Shown: positions 31,763 to 40,990, counted from the stretch's first letter. The stretch is DNA of 64,000 bases from Xanthomonas hortorum pv. pelargonii (GCF_024499015.1 NZ_CP098605.1:29727-93726), one strand, 5' to 3'. Notes: generated by a model not told the origin, from the sequence alone. A program made the numbers and translations.

Positions 31763-32320
31763 ATGTCCTGGTCGCAACTATTTGCTCTTTTCGTTGCGTT
31801 GGCGATTCTCGCTGCGCTGGCTGTTGCCGGCGCCCTGCGGCCGAAGGCACGCGAGCGGCGTCATCGTCGCCGCCAGGATCAGGCGAGGCGGGTCTTGGCC
31901 AAGATCAACACGATCCCGCTGATGCCGCAGCGTCTGGCCTACCTGCGAAAGATTGATCCCCTCACCTTTGAGGAACTGCTGCTGGAGACCTTCGAGCGGC
32001 GCGGCTACCGCGTCGAGCGAAATACGCATTACACCGGGGACGGTGGCGTCGACGGTGCGGTGTACCTCAACGGCACGCGGTATCTCCTGCAGGCCAAGCG
32101 TTACCGCAAGCACATCAACCGCGCGCATATCCTCGAGTTCGCCGAGCTGCTGGAAGCCCGCGGAAGCCGTGGGATCTTCATTCACACCGGCCGCACCGGC
32201 GCCGGCGCCCGCGAGCTGGCCGCCGCCAATCCGCACCTCACCATCATCAGCGGCCAACGGCTGCTGGACTTTCTCAACTCGGGCCGTCTCGATCGGGAAT
32301 GCCAATGCACACGATCTTGA
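31763..32320 (+). CDS. Membrane-anchored Mrr-like restriction endonuclease
   Basis: 185 residues. An N-terminal membrane helix (LFALFVALAILAALAVAGAL) and basic stretch precede an Mrr/PD-(D/E)xK domain: FEELLLETFERRGYRVE, catalytic Asp in TGDGGVDGAV, and QAKRY, then GSRGIFIHTG. The stop TGA spans the junction with the mini-element at 32319: the final T is target DNA and GA is the terminal repeat. The original gene ran further (the frame continues past 32803), so the C-terminus has been altered by the insertion. It may degrade incoming or modified DNA. Confidence 0.78.
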   Translation: MSWSQLFALFVALAILAALAVAGALRPKARERRHRRRQDQARRVLAKINTIPLMPQRLAYLRKIDPLTFEELLLETFERRGYRVERNTHYTGDGGVDGAVYLNGTRYLLQAKRYRKHINRAHILEFAELLEARGSRGIFIHTGRTGAGARELAAANPHLTIISGQRLLDFLNSGRLDRECQCTRS

Positions 32321-32403
32321 GGGTCGGCAGGGAATCGTTCCGAGAACAGCCATTTCATTGCTAAGGCATTGAATCAACTTGTGATGTCAAAGGAGAACCA
32401 AGA

Positions 32404-32640
32404 ATGCCGACGTACAACGATGACTCTGCGCTTGCCGTGCTGTTCCGTTTGCCGCAGGCAGACGGCGGGCTATACGTGGTGGCCACCGTCGACACCAATG
32501 ACTTGGCTCAGGTGTTCGTGGCTCAGAAGCTCCCGCAGCCTATTGGGCACGGGCCGGCTCGCTATGACCGCCAGCCCATGACCGAGAGGGTACGGGAGCG
32601 CTTGCTCGCGAGCGGATTCAACGCGGACCAGCTGCAGTAG
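32404..32640 (+). CDS. Passenger protein of the mini-element, unknown function
   Basis: 78 residues with AGGAG about 10 bases before the ATG. It is a mostly beta-looking sequence (ALAVLFRLPQADGGLYVVAT, then LAQVFVAQKLPQP) with a helical tail (TERVRERLLASGFNADQ). No known family recognised. It is the only gene in the cassette, so it may be a passenger selected for its own effect. Confidence 0.7.
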   Translation: MPTYNDDSALAVLFRLPQADGGLYVVATVDTNDLAQVFVAQKLPQPIGHGPARYDRQPMTERVRERLLASGFNADQLQ

Positions 32641-32661
32641 GATCGAGCTTCCCGGGGATCA

Positions 32662-32765
32662 GGCGGGATAACCCGGAATTATCCCGCCTTAGAGCATGGC
32701 GACCTGGCGGCTCCGATAGCGGTCACGACATTACGTAATTACGTGGTACGTACGACGGTACGAAA
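32662..32765. promoter_or_regulatory. res-like palindrome plus TACGT repeats in the mini-element
   Basis: GGCGGGATAA / TTATCCCGCC arms (32662-32688), followed about 45 bases on by TACGT repeats. It copies the layout at 22257-22375. A resolution site inside a non-autonomous element would allow its cointegrates to be resolved by the large element's recombinase. Confidence 0.55.
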
Positions 32766-32890
32766 TCGTTGGCCTGTTGAGCACGATTCCTTGCCGACCC
32801 TCATCTTGGGGCGGAAAAGGCTCGCGCCGGCATGGCCAGCTAGTCGAAATTGCCGACAGTGAAGCGTACGCAGGACCGGCTGGCGGAGCT

Positions 32891-33936
32891 TGCCCCTGCG
32901 CTTTGCTCCGGGTCGGGCTGTCGTGCTTCGCATCGAGCCCCGCTGCGCGTGTCTCGCCCCATTCGGGCTTCCATCCACGGCCCTGCGGGCCTCCCGCTTG
33001 CCCTGATCGGCGGCCAGCTGGCGCTGGCCAGCGTGCATGACCGCCGCACGCCGGCAGAGCCGCCGCGAGGCGGGGCAGCTCGCCCACCTCTTGCCCACCG
33101 TGCGTGCTGCGCCAGGCGGGCGGAACCGCCCGGCGCAGCCGGCCTTGGGCCGCGCCCCGTGGACAAGACGGGGACGACCTGCAATCGGCAGGCCCGCCCA
33201 CCCCTGACCGCACAGCTTCCCCGACGCCTGGGGATAGGTGGAGCTATCCCCGACGGCGACGGGCAGCGCTGCGCGCTGGCTGTGGATCAGGCGTGGACGG
33301 CCGCGTGAGCCTTGTGGCGGCCGCCTGGCGGCGTCCACCCTCCGGGTCGCCGTCCGGCGCCCCTGCGCGCCCCTGACGGGGCTTGCCGGCCCTTCCGCGC
33401 GATCGTCGGGGCTCGGCAGAGCCGGTCGGCCGCTATCAGCCCTTGAACCTGCGCCGCGGCATCGGCGCGAGCAGGGCTTTCGCGGCATAAACGGTTCCCC
33501 GCTGCGCGGGTCCCCCATTTATTCCACGGTCCCTTGCTCGCGCCGACGCCGCGGCGCAGGACGGGCCTACCGCGCCCGACCGGCTCCGCCAAGCAGACCC
33601 CCGCCGAGGATCTTCCTGCGCTCCAGGGCCAGAGGAAGGAGACGGCCGCTGCGCGCCCGTCGCCTCCAATCGCACCGGCTGCGCCGGCGCAAAAGCCCGC
33701 AACCCTCCCTCACCACCTAGCAGGCCCGAAGGGCGAAGCGGTGCGCTGAATCTGTCTTGCGGCGTAAATGAACGAGAGCAGAATATCTATTGACATGTGT
33801 TGACACGCCTACCCATTTTGTCCTATTATTGTCCTATCGGAATGCGATATTAGTCCTATTTCCTTCCGATCCGGCCGGGGTCAGTGGCGGCAACCACCCC
33901 CGGACGGTCCACCAACTCGCAGGAGAAAACAGCATG
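32891..33936 (+). repeat. CUP-like upstream repeat, copy 1
   Basis: About 1,046 bases, very GC-rich, ending in a promoter, leader and AGGAG ribosome site of the ParB gene. It is nearly identical to 37820-38904 (which has a ~33-base extra piece) and, in its middle part, to 43320-43663. Long frames inside are artefacts of GC content. The arrangement recalls the CUP (conserved upstream) elements of IncN plasmids, which place several genes under one control. No protein gene is called here. Confidence 0.85.
33790..33858 (+). promoter_or_regulatory. Promoter with paired 9-bp operator repeats (ParB unit)
   Basis: TTGACA at 33790 and again at 33800; -10 TATTAT at 33824 with an 18-base spacer from the second. 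TTGTCCTAT occurs at 33818 and 33829 (9-bp repeats, 2-base spacer), overlapping the -10, and a weaker TTAGTCCTA lies at 33850. A repressor binding here would block the promoter. The same layout lies at 38758 and 43859, and the repeats recur before stbA. Confidence 0.75.
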
Positions 33937-36015
33937 TCCACCATCGATTTCATGGAAACCCATGTGCCGTTCAACCGGCTCACTCAATCCCCCAAGAACG
34001 TGCGCCGCACCGGTCGCGATACCCCCGAATACAAGGCAGGCATTGAAGCGTTGGCGGCCTCGATCCTCACTCAAGGTCTGTTGCAAAACCTCATCGTTCA
34101 CCCGGTCGCCGAAGGCGTGTTCGGTGTAGCCGCCGGCCAGCGCCGACATGACGCCATCCACTTGCTGGTCAAAACCGGCAAGATCGATCCGGATTGGGCC
34201 GTGCGCGTGACTGTCGTAGACGAGGACAACGCGACCGCCATCAGCCTTGCTGAGAACATCCAGCGCGAAAACATGCTGCCTGCTGACGAGTTCGACGCCT
34301 TCCAGCTGTTGACCGTCGAGGGCTGGACCATCGACCGCATCGCAGATGCCTTTGGTGTGACGCCTCTGGTCGTAGAGCGCCGGTTGAAGTTGGCTAAGGC
34401 AGCGCCGGAGTTGATCGAGCGATTCCGTGCTGGCGAGCTATCCACAGATCAGATGATTGCCTTGTGCGCGACCGACGATCATGCGGTGCAGGTCGAGGTG
34501 TGGAATGGCATGGGATCGCGTAGCTATGCCAACGCACCTGCCGACCTGCGCCGCGCCGTGCTGGCGAAGGACGTACAGGCCGACCGCGATCCGCGTGTGG
34601 CTTTCATTGGTGGCATCACGGCCTACAAGGCCGCAGGCGGCGAGGTGCGCCGCGACCTGTTCACGGGCGACGGACAAGGCGCGATCCTGACCAATCCGGT
34701 GCTGCTCGATCAGCTGGTAGCTACCAAGCTGGAAGACGAAGCCGAGAAGCTACGGGCCGAGGGCTGGGGCTGGGTCGAGGTGTGGACCGAATACGACTAC
34801 ACCGCGATGGGCCGGCTAGGCACCGTCCAGCCAAGTGCACTCACGCTGTCGGACGACATACAGGCCCAATTGCATAGCTTGGAAACCGAGCGTTCCACGT
34901 TGACCGATGAGCAGGAGGCAATGCATCGCACTGCCGAAAACGACGATAGCGAATTCACCGATGAGCAGTGGAAGCGCGATAGCGAAATCGATGAACGCAT
35001 CGAAGCTATCAACGACGCCATTTCCAAGATCGAGGACGATCACGCTTCCTTTGCGCCGGAGGTGATGCAGGCGGCGGGTGCCGTGGTGATTTTCAACCGT
35101 GGCGCATTGCAGATCGAGCGTGGCCGCGTTCGCGCCGCCGACCGCAAGCAGTTGGAGCAAGCGACTGGCAGCAGCGCTGCTGTGTCCGGTGGACGCGAAA
35201 CCGAACCGGCAGGCCGCAAAGTTGATGCGGTATCCGACGCGCTGCGCCGCTCACTGCTGGGCCATCGCAACTTGGCCGCACAGATCGAGGTCGCCAAGCG
35301 TCCAGACGTTGCCAAAGTGCTGATGGCAGTGTGGGCGGTCCAGCACATCCTGAGCCGCGTCGGTGGTGGCCTTCGTGGCACCCGCGCCCCGACCGACCTT
35401 GCCATCACGGAAACCTGCTACGGCTGCGGGCGTGTCATGCCGATCACCGATGAAACCGGTACGGCCAAGGCCAAAGCGTTTGCAGAGGAATGCATCGCTC
35501 TCGCAAAGACGCTGCCCGATGCTTCGGAAAAGCAGTGGGACGCGCTGGCCGCGATGAGCGGCGAGGAACTGGACAAGATCATCGCCTACGGCGTTGCCCT
35601 GTCCGTCTCGCTCACCGACGACCACAAGGGCCTCACCGGCAAGCTGCTGGACGCGCTCAACTTCGACATGTCCGCGCATTTCGAGGCCACCGCCGATACC
35701 TATCTTGGCCGCGTGTCCAAGCCGCTGATCGTGGACGCACTGCGCGAGGCGGGAAAGATTAACGGCCCGACCGACAAGGACGCGCTGCTGGCGATGAAGA
35801 AGGGCACGCTTGCCAGCGAGGCGCAATCACGCCTCGCTGGCTCGGGCTGGGTGCCGAAGGGCATTCGCACGCCTAAGGCGAAGGCTGCGCCCGATGCGAA
35901 GAAGCGAGCCACGCCGAAGGCCACCACACCGAAGGCCGCAAAGGCCACGAAGGCCGCGCCGAAGTCAAAGAGCCGCAAGGCCAAGGCCGAAAGCGCAGCG
36001 GCACTCGCTGCGTGA
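33934..36015 (+). CDS. Large ParB/RepB/Spo0J-type protein
   Basis: 693 residues from the ATG at 33934. The N-terminal ParB nuclease-like domain has the typical IEALAASILTQGLLQNLIVH, GVAAGQRRHDAI and NIQRENMLPADEFDAF boxes, followed by a HTH (DRIADAFGVTPLVVERRLKL). A large extra region follows with a CysXXCys pair (CYGCGRV). The C-terminus is a long Lys/Ala/Pro tail that looks DNA-binding. No ParA partner is adjacent, so a role in partition is uncertain; such orphan ParB proteins are common on conjugative plasmids. Confidence 0.82.
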   Translation: MSTIDFMETHVPFNRLTQSPKNVRRTGRDTPEYKAGIEALAASILTQGLLQNLIVHPVAEGVFGVAAGQRRHDAIHLLVKTGKIDPDWAVRVTVVDEDNATAISLAENIQRENMLPADEFDAFQLLTVEGWTIDRIADAFGVTPLVVERRLKLAKAAPELIERFRAGELSTDQMIALCATDDHAVQVEVWNGMGSRSYANAPADLRRAVLAKDVQADRDPRVAFIGGITAYKAAGGEVRRDLFTGDGQGAILTNPVLLDQLVATKLEDEAEKLRAEGWGWVEVWTEYDYTAMGRLGTVQPSALTLSDDIQAQLHSLETERSTLTDEQEAMHRTAENDDSEFTDEQWKRDSEIDERIEAINDAISKIEDDHASFAPEVMQAAGAVVIFNRGALQIERGRVRAADRKQLEQATGSSAAVSGGRETEPAGRKVDAVSDALRRSLLGHRNLAAQIEVAKRPDVAKVLMAVWAVQHILSRVGGGLRGTRAPTDLAITETCYGCGRVMPITDETGTAKAKAFAEECIALAKTLPDASEKQWDALAAMSGEELDKIIAYGVALSVSLTDDHKGLTGKLLDALNFDMSAHFEATADTYLGRVSKPLIVDALREAGKINGPTDKDALLAMKKGTLASEAQSRLAGSGWVPKGIRTPKAKAAPDAKKRATPKATTPKAAKATKAAPKSKSRKAKAESAAALAA

Positions 36016-36073
36016 TCGCACAGGTGGCCGGGTTCGCCCGGCCACCATCCCTGCCCTTCGCCGGATGATCGCC

Positions 36074-36330
36074 ATGAATCAGACCAATCCTATTCTTGCC
36101 GCCCTCGCCCAAGCTCCCGACTCGGCCCTCGCCGCCGAGACGTGCCGGATCTTCATTCGTTCGATGCTCTTCAACGAGGGCGAACATGTCGAGTGGGAAT
36201 CCCTCGATGCGGTGTTGGCCCTGCGCTGCGCGCGTTCGGGCTGGGCGAGCTGGAAGACCTTGATCCCGACTTGCTCGGTCCCCTGCCTACCAATGCGCCG
36301 CGTTGCGGAGACAGCACCGATGGCCAGTGA
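36074..36330 (+). CDS. Small plasmid protein (one apparent frameshift)
   Basis: Reconstructed at 85 residues: MNQTNPILAALAQAPDSALA at the start, helical FIRSMLFNEGEHVEWESLDA, then after a one-base repair near 36230 a tail GELEDLDPDLLGPLP ending at 36330. The stop region overlaps the start of the methyltransferase-like gene. Function unknown; co-expression with its neighbour is likely. Confidence 0.55.
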
Positions 36331-37140
36331 TCCCCACATCAAGGCCATCGTCAAGCTGATGGAGGCGTGCCGTTATCGGCACGACCTCTACACGGTTTTT
36401 CCGACTGCATGTCTTGCATGGCATTGGCTATTAGCAACGCGGTGGACTTTGCCCAAAGCGAGGCCCGCGAAGCCCGTTACCTCGAAATTGTCAGACGCTA
36501 CGACCAGGACGTGATCGACGCGTTTCCCAAGGTACTCGCCGAAGTGACGATGGCCTTGGAGGCGGGACCCTGCGACGTGCTCGGCGCGGTCTTTGGCGCG
36601 CTGGAATTGCACAACACTGCGCGAGGGCAGTTTTTCACGCCGTTTGAGGTGTGCCGGATGATGGCCGGCATGCAGATCGGCGACGGCGCCGAGGCCCGCG
36701 CGATCATCGAGCGCCAAGGCTTCGTCACGGCCTGCGAGCCCGCCTGCGGTGCAGGCGGGCTCATCATCGCGCTCGCCGAGGCGATGCAGAACGCCGGCAT
36801 CAACTACCAACGGCATCTGCACGTCACGGCGGTGGACGTTGACGCGCGTGCCGCGCACATGGCCTACGTGCAGTTTTCCCTGCTGCACATCCCCGCTGTC
36901 GTCATCGTCGGCAATGCGCTCACCTTGGAGGAGCGCGAACATTGGTTCACGCCCGCACACGTCATGGGCGGCTGGAATACGCGGCTTGCCGCGCGGGAAC
37001 GTCGCGAGGTTGCCGCCTCGCCGGCTATTGCTGTTCCCACCTGCGAGGAAGGCGGCGGAGTTGCCGCGCCCGCCGTGCCATCGAGCGCCCGCCGCGAGCA
37101 GCGGCCCGCTCACCCGACCGGGCAACTCACGCTGTTTTAG
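36320..37140 (+). CDS. N6-adenine methyltransferase-like protein lacking a clear NPPY motif (one apparent frameshift)
   Basis: Reconstructed at 273 residues; one base is missing in the T run near 36402. The segment HNTARGQFFTPFEVCRMMAG and the AdoMet motif EPACGAGGLIIALAEAM match HsdM/N6-MTase folds, followed by VTAVDVDARAAHMAYVQFSL. Where the catalytic NPPY/F should follow, the sequence is GNALTLEEREHW, so catalysis is doubtful. It may bind AdoMet or DNA without methylating, perhaps as an anti-restriction or regulatory factor. The C-terminal tail is low complexity. Confidence 0.7.
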
Positions 37141-37195
37141 CCCGCTAACGGTCGCGCAACTGCTGCATACACCAGCTGCGCGGCTTTCTTCCTGC

Positions 37196-37222
37196 AGCCC
37201 GCTTGGCAGATCCAAGCGGGCT
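37196..37222 (+). terminator. Rho-independent terminator
   Basis: AGCCCGCTTGG / CCAAGCGGGCT with a short loop and a TTTT tail, about 55 bases after the methyltransferase-like gene. Confidence 0.8.
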
Positions 37223-37246
37223 TTTGCGGTTGCCAACTGCGCTGCG

Positions 37247-37498
37247 TCAGGCTGCGCGGGCCTCGCCCTGCGCATGCTCCATGCTGGCCAACATGTTCGC
37301 GCAGCTGCCCCGCTCGCGTTCCCCGAGGCCGGCCCGCGTGCCCAAGACCTGCCAGCGCGCAGCCGCCGAAATCCACAGTTTCTCCGCGTCAGGAAACGCC
37401 GCGCCGATCAAGGTCTCGGCGTGGACAATCAAGCTTTCTTCCAGTGCAGTCACATGCATCGTCAGATCCTGCTGGTGGGTGTCCGGCCAGAGTAGCAA
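37247..37498 (-). CDS. Hypothetical protein
   Basis: Up to 83 residues; an internal ATG at about 37459 (MHVTALEESL) is a likelier start. The segment LIVHAETLIGAAFPDAEKLW looks coding, but there are no recognised motifs. It is convergent with the methyltransferase-like gene across the terminator. Weak call. Confidence 0.4.
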   Translation of the reverse strand: MLLWPDTHQQDLTMHVTALEESLIVHAETLIGAAFPDAEKLWISAAARWQVLGTRAGLGERERGSCANMLASMEHAQGEARAA

Positions 37499-37519
37499 AG
37501 CGGCCCGCCAACGCTTGGG

Positions 37520-37756
37520 CTAGTTGCCCTTGGCATAGCGCGTCACGTCGACTGCAGGTCGGCCGCCACACCTGGAGCAGCGCAGCCGTTGCGCCAGGTC
37601 GTGCAACAACAAGTTCGCCGGTACCTGGTGCGTGTCGGCAAATTCTCCGACCTGGACAACTACTCGTCGGCCACAATTGCAGGCCATTCGCAGATAGCAG
37701 TTTCTGCGATACCAGATCGGGTCGACGGGTTTTGGTCGGTTGTAATTGGCGGCCAC
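37520..37756 (-). CDS. Small zinc-finger-like hypothetical protein
   Basis: 78 residues with two metal-binding pairs, ACNCGRR and LRCSRCGGRP, separated by a helical region (NLLLHDLAQRL). Similar small proteins with a cysteine pair at each end are frequent on alpha/gamma-proteobacterial mobile elements. Function unknown. Confidence 0.6.
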   Translation of the reverse strand: MAANYNRPKPVDPIWYRRNCYLRMACNCGRRVVVQVGEFADTHQVPANLLLHDLAQRLRCSRCGGRPAVDVTRYAKGN

Positions 37757-37819
37757 GTCGTCCTATAGCTCAGCAAGAACGAAAAGGGAACGATGCGTAA
37801 GGGCTAGAGCGTGATGGCG

Positions 37820-38904
37820 TGCCCCTGCGCTTTGCTCCGGGTCGGGCTGTCGTGCTTCGCATCGAGCCCCGCTGCGCGTGTCTCGCCCCATTCGGGCTTC
37901 CATCCACGGCCCTACGGGCCTCTCACGCCTCCGGCCGCACGCGGCCTGCGCGCTCCGCTTGCCCTGATCGGCGGCCAGCTGGCGCTGGCCAGCGTGCATG
38001 ACCGCCGCACGCCGGCAGAGCCGGCGCGAGGCGGGGGCAGCTCGCCCACCTCTTGCCCACCGTGCGTGCTGCGCCAGCCGGGCGGAACCGCCCGGCGCAG
38101 CCGGCCTTGGGCCGCGCCCCGTGGACAAGACGAGGACGACCTGCAATCGGCAGGCCCGCCCACCCCTGACCGCACAGCTTCCCCGACGCCTGGGGATAGG
38201 TGGAGCTATCCCCAACGGCGACGGGCAGCGCTGCGCGCTGGCTGTGGATCAGGCGTGGACGGCCGCGTGAGCCTTGTGGCGGCCGCCTGGCGGCGTCCAC
38301 CCTCCGGGTCGCCGTCCGGCGCCCCTGCGCGCCCCTGACGGGGCTTGCCGGCCCTTCCGCGCGATCGTCGGGGCTCGGCAGAGCCGGTCGGCCGCTATCA
38401 GCCCTTGAACCTGCACCACGTCGCCGGCTAATGCGAGCAAGGGCTTTCGCGGCATAAACGGTTCCCCCGCTGCGCGGGTCCCCCATTTATTCCACGGTCC
38501 CTTGCTCGCGCCGACGCCGCGGCGCAGGACGGGCCTACCGCGCCCGACCGGCTCCGCCAAGCAGACCCCCGCCGAGGATCTTCCTGCGCTCCAGGGCCAG
38601 AGGAAGGAGACGGCCGCTGCGCGCCCGTCGCCTCCAATCGCACCGGCTGCGCCGGCGCAAAAGCCCGCAACCCTCCCTCACCACCTAGCAGGCCCGAAGG
38701 GCGAAGCGGTGCGCTGAATCTGTCTTGCGGCGTAAATGAACGAAAACAGAATATCTATTGACAGGTGTTGACAATCCTACCCGTTTTGTCCTATTATTGT
38801 CCTATCGGAAGGCGATATTAGTCCTAGTTCCTTCCGATCCGGCCGGGGTCAGTGGCGGCAACCACCCCCGGACGGTCCACCAACTCGCAGGAGAAAACAG
38901 CATG
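37820..38904 (+). repeat. CUP-like upstream repeat, copy 2
   Basis: About 1,085 bases, near-identical to 32891-33936 except for a ~33-base insertion and a divergent patch near 38410. It ends at the start codon of the DUF932 gene with the same leader and AGGAG site. It contains no called gene. Confidence 0.85.
38758..38826 (+). promoter_or_regulatory. Promoter with paired 9-bp operator repeats (DUF932 unit)
   Basis: TTGACA at 38758 and 38768, TTGTCCTAT at 38786 and 38797 (11-base period) over the -10, and TTAGTCCTA at 38818. Same arrangement as at 33790. Confidence 0.75.
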
Positions 38905-39726
38905 CTCGCCAGTCGTTTCGGCCGTAAATCCCACGGCATCCGCTCCGCCCAACCGCTGACCAATGACGAGATCGCTCGCTTCGCGCCTTCGATCTTCGCC
39001 AACGAGGCACACGAAAGCCGCTCGCAGCGCTACACCTACATTCCAACCATCGACGTGCTCGATGGTCTGCGCAAGGAAGGGTTTTCGCCGTTCATGGTCG
39101 TGCAGACCCGCACCCGCAACCCCGACAAGCGGGAGCACACCAAGCACATGATCCGCATGCGCCACGCCAACCAGATCCAGGCCGGCGAGGCGAACGAAAT
39201 CATCCTGCTCAACAGCCATGACGGCAGCTCTTCCTACCAGATGCTGGCCGGGGTTTTCCGCTTCGTGTGCCAGAACGGCATGGTCGTCGGCGATACGGTC
39301 GGCGACATCCGTGTGCCCCACAAGGGCGATGTCGTCAGCCAGGTCATCGAAGGTGCCTACCAGGTGGTGGACAGCTTTGCGGCCGCCGACGAGCAGCGCG
39401 AGGGTATGCAGAGCCTGACGCTGGCAGAAGGCGAGCAGACCGCATTCGCGCGTGCTGCCCTTGCACTGCGCTACGACGACGACACCGCCCCTGCCCCGAT
39501 CACCGAACACCAGCTGCTAACCCCGAAGCGCTGGGAGGATCGCAAGCCGGACCTGTGGACGACGTTCAACCGCGTGCAGGAAAACATGGTGCGCGGCGGC
39601 TTGCGCGGTCGCAACGCCAAGGGTCGGCCCACCACCACCCGCCCCGTCAACGGCATCGACCAGAGCATTAAGCTCAACCGTGCGCTGTGGGTGCTAGCCG
39701 CAGAAATGCGTCGACTGCACCACTAA
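38902..39726 (+). CDS. DUF932 domain protein
   Basis: 274 residues. The DUF932 pattern is clear: SRSQRYTYIPTIDVLDGLRK, PFMVVQTRTRNP, the RMRHANQI-to-NEIILLNSHDGSSSYQ block and the RFVCQNGMV-to-VPHKG block. DUF932 proteins (YubP-like) are typical of conjugative plasmids and some phages; biochemical role unknown. First gene of a unit with the next three small genes under the CUP-like promoter. Confidence 0.88.
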   Translation: MLASRFGRKSHGIRSAQPLTNDEIARFAPSIFANEAHESRSQRYTYIPTIDVLDGLRKEGFSPFMVVQTRTRNPDKREHTKHMIRMRHANQIQAGEANEIILLNSHDGSSSYQMLAGVFRFVCQNGMVVGDTVGDIRVPHKGDVVSQVIEGAYQVVDSFAAADEQREGMQSLTLAEGEQTAFARAALALRYDDDTAPAPITEHQLLTPKRWEDRKPDLWTTFNRVQENMVRGGLRGRNAKGRPTTTRPVNGIDQSIKLNRALWVLAAEMRRLHH

Positions 39727-39777
39727 TCCCTACCCTGCCCCGGCTACGGCCGGGGCAAGCCTCACGGAGTTTCGGCC

Positions 39778-40401
39778 ATGAACACACGCAATCTTTCTCT
39801 GCCTGCTGTCGAAGATTTCAAGGCACGTTTCGCCGGCTACATCGGCGCAGGCCATGCACGTATTTCCCGTCAGTGGAAGTCGGCGGAGGCCATCGAATTG
39901 GCAACCCGCCATAGCCAATTCGCCATCGTGGCGTTGCAGGCAAATTGCTTGGATGCTGTAAGCGCGTCGCTCGCGGAAGCTGCAGCAGCCGGCATTCGCG
40001 GCGACGAGCGCGATAACCCGTTCAAGGAGTTGCGCCGCGATTTCGAGGGTGAAGCCAAATCGCTGAACCTCCATTTCGACGAATGGTCAGCGGAGGCGGA
40101 AACGTTGGCGCAGGCTCATGGCATCACCTATGAGCCGGAGGCTGAAGAAATTCCCGACGACGACACGACCTGGCGGGAAGCGCTGCAAGATTCAACGACA
40201 GGTGCGGGTCGGAAAAGCGGACGGGAAATGGAGGCCATTCCTGACTTCAGGGAAGAGGTGCCGGATTTCGTAGAAGGCTACCTGCAAGGCCTGCAGCAGC
40301 TCGAAGATCAGCTGCGGGCAGCCGGGGAGCTGACGGATAACCTCGCCGAGAAAATCACGACGCTGCGACAGGCCGCGACCGACAGCATGACCGCGTTATG
40401 A
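39778..40401 (+). CDS. Hypothetical plasmid protein
   Basis: 207 residues, intact, mostly helical and acidic towards the middle (YEPEAEEIPDDDTTWREA). The C-terminal helix GYLQGLQQLEDQLRAAGEL could form a coiled coil. The stop overlaps the next gene (ATGA). Unknown function; co-transcribed with DUF932. Confidence 0.65.
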   Translation: MNTRNLSLPAVEDFKARFAGYIGAGHARISRQWKSAEAIELATRHSQFAIVALQANCLDAVSASLAEAAAAGIRGDERDNPFKELRRDFEGEAKSLNLHFDEWSAEAETLAQAHGITYEPEAEEIPDDDTTWREALQDSTTGAGRKSGREMEAIPDFREEVPDFVEGYLQGLQQLEDQLRAAGELTDNLAEKITTLRQAATDSMTAL

Positions 40402-40619
40402 GCAAGATCATCACCGACGTTATCGAAACTCAGTGCCGGCGTTGCGGTACGCCATTGCGAACCCTTCGTCATAGCCCGCTCGGTTTGGACGATCTGAAAC
40501 AGCGGCTCGGCAGCATCTGCACAGAATGCGTGACCGCAGAGGAACGCGCCGAGATCGCGCAGGCGCAAATCGGTGCGTTGCATCTGGCCGCTGCCATCCG
40601 CCGTCTGCAGGAGGAATGA
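40398..40619 (+). CDS. Small zinc-ribbon protein, DUF2688-like
   Basis: 73 residues. Two CxxC pairs (QCRRCGTPL and SICTECVT) with a helical C-terminus (AQIGALHLAAAIRRLQEE). It overlaps the preceding gene by ATGA and lies 4 bases before the next. The DUF2688 match is by pattern only. Function unknown. Confidence 0.65.
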   Translation: MSKIITDVIETQCRRCGTPLRTLRHSPLGLDDLKQRLGSICTECVTAEERAEIAQAQIGALHLAAAIRRLQEE

Positions 40620-40623
40620 AACC

Positions 40624-40866
40624 ATGCCGGACCAAATTGCCCTGTTGGCCCAGCAGTTGAACGAGGCGACGCGCCGGGGCGATTTGGCCGGTGCTTACGC
40701 CACGCTCAAAGGGTTGCGCATCAACGACGCCGCACGCGTTGCCCTGGAAGCGGGATTTGCAGTGACCAGCACCCAACAGCGCAAACCCTTCTTTCGCCAG
40801 CTGGAATGCGAAATCGCCGAGGCTGCACGTCGTCGCGTCGATGGGTGGAGTCTGCGGCAGCGATAG
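40624..40866 (+). CDS. Small hypothetical plasmid protein
   Basis: 80 residues with GGAG a few bases upstream of the ATG. Helical: IALLAQQLNEATRRGDLAGA, and a basic end. Last gene of the DUF932 unit. Function unknown. Confidence 0.6.
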   Translation: MPDQIALLAQQLNEATRRGDLAGAYATLKGLRINDAARVALEAGFAVTSTQQRKPFFRQLECEIAEAARRRVDGWSLRQR

Positions 40867-40990
40867 AGCTGTCAATAGAACCGCTGTAAATATTGACAAA
40901 TATTGACGTAAATGTGAGTTTAGGAGTACCGCAAAACCCAACAGGCGGGGGCATCACGCCCCCGCCCCATTACGCAGGAATATCGCAGCA

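Larger units (their letters stand above)
32319..32802. mobile_element. 484-bp Tn3-type mobile insertion cassette
   Basis: The ends are GAGGGTCGGCAGGGAATCGT (left) and a near-perfect inverted copy (19 of 20). It is flanked by a perfect 5-bp duplication ATCTT (32314-32318 and 32803-32807). It has no transposase, one 78-codon gene and a palindrome/TACGT region like that beside the KfrA/TnpT-like gene. The terminal repeats match those of the 48-kb element, so its TnpA could move it in trans. Such non-autonomous Tn3 cassettes (MICs) are known in Xanthomonas, where they carry passenger genes. Confidence 0.9.

Noticed and set aside
32880..33720. Several long reading frames on both strands in the GC-rich upstream repeats (also at 37800-38720 and 43280-43700)
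   Set aside because: They occur in all frames, are rich in Arg, Ala, Pro and Gly, lack ribosome sites and recur only because the DNA is repeated. They are treated as non-coding CUP-like repeats.
33790..33858. Repeated TTGTCCTAT units considered as a CRISPR or iteron array
   Set aside because: Only two or three units per site, 11-base period, each overlapping a promoter. This fits operator repeats, not CRISPR or replication iterons.
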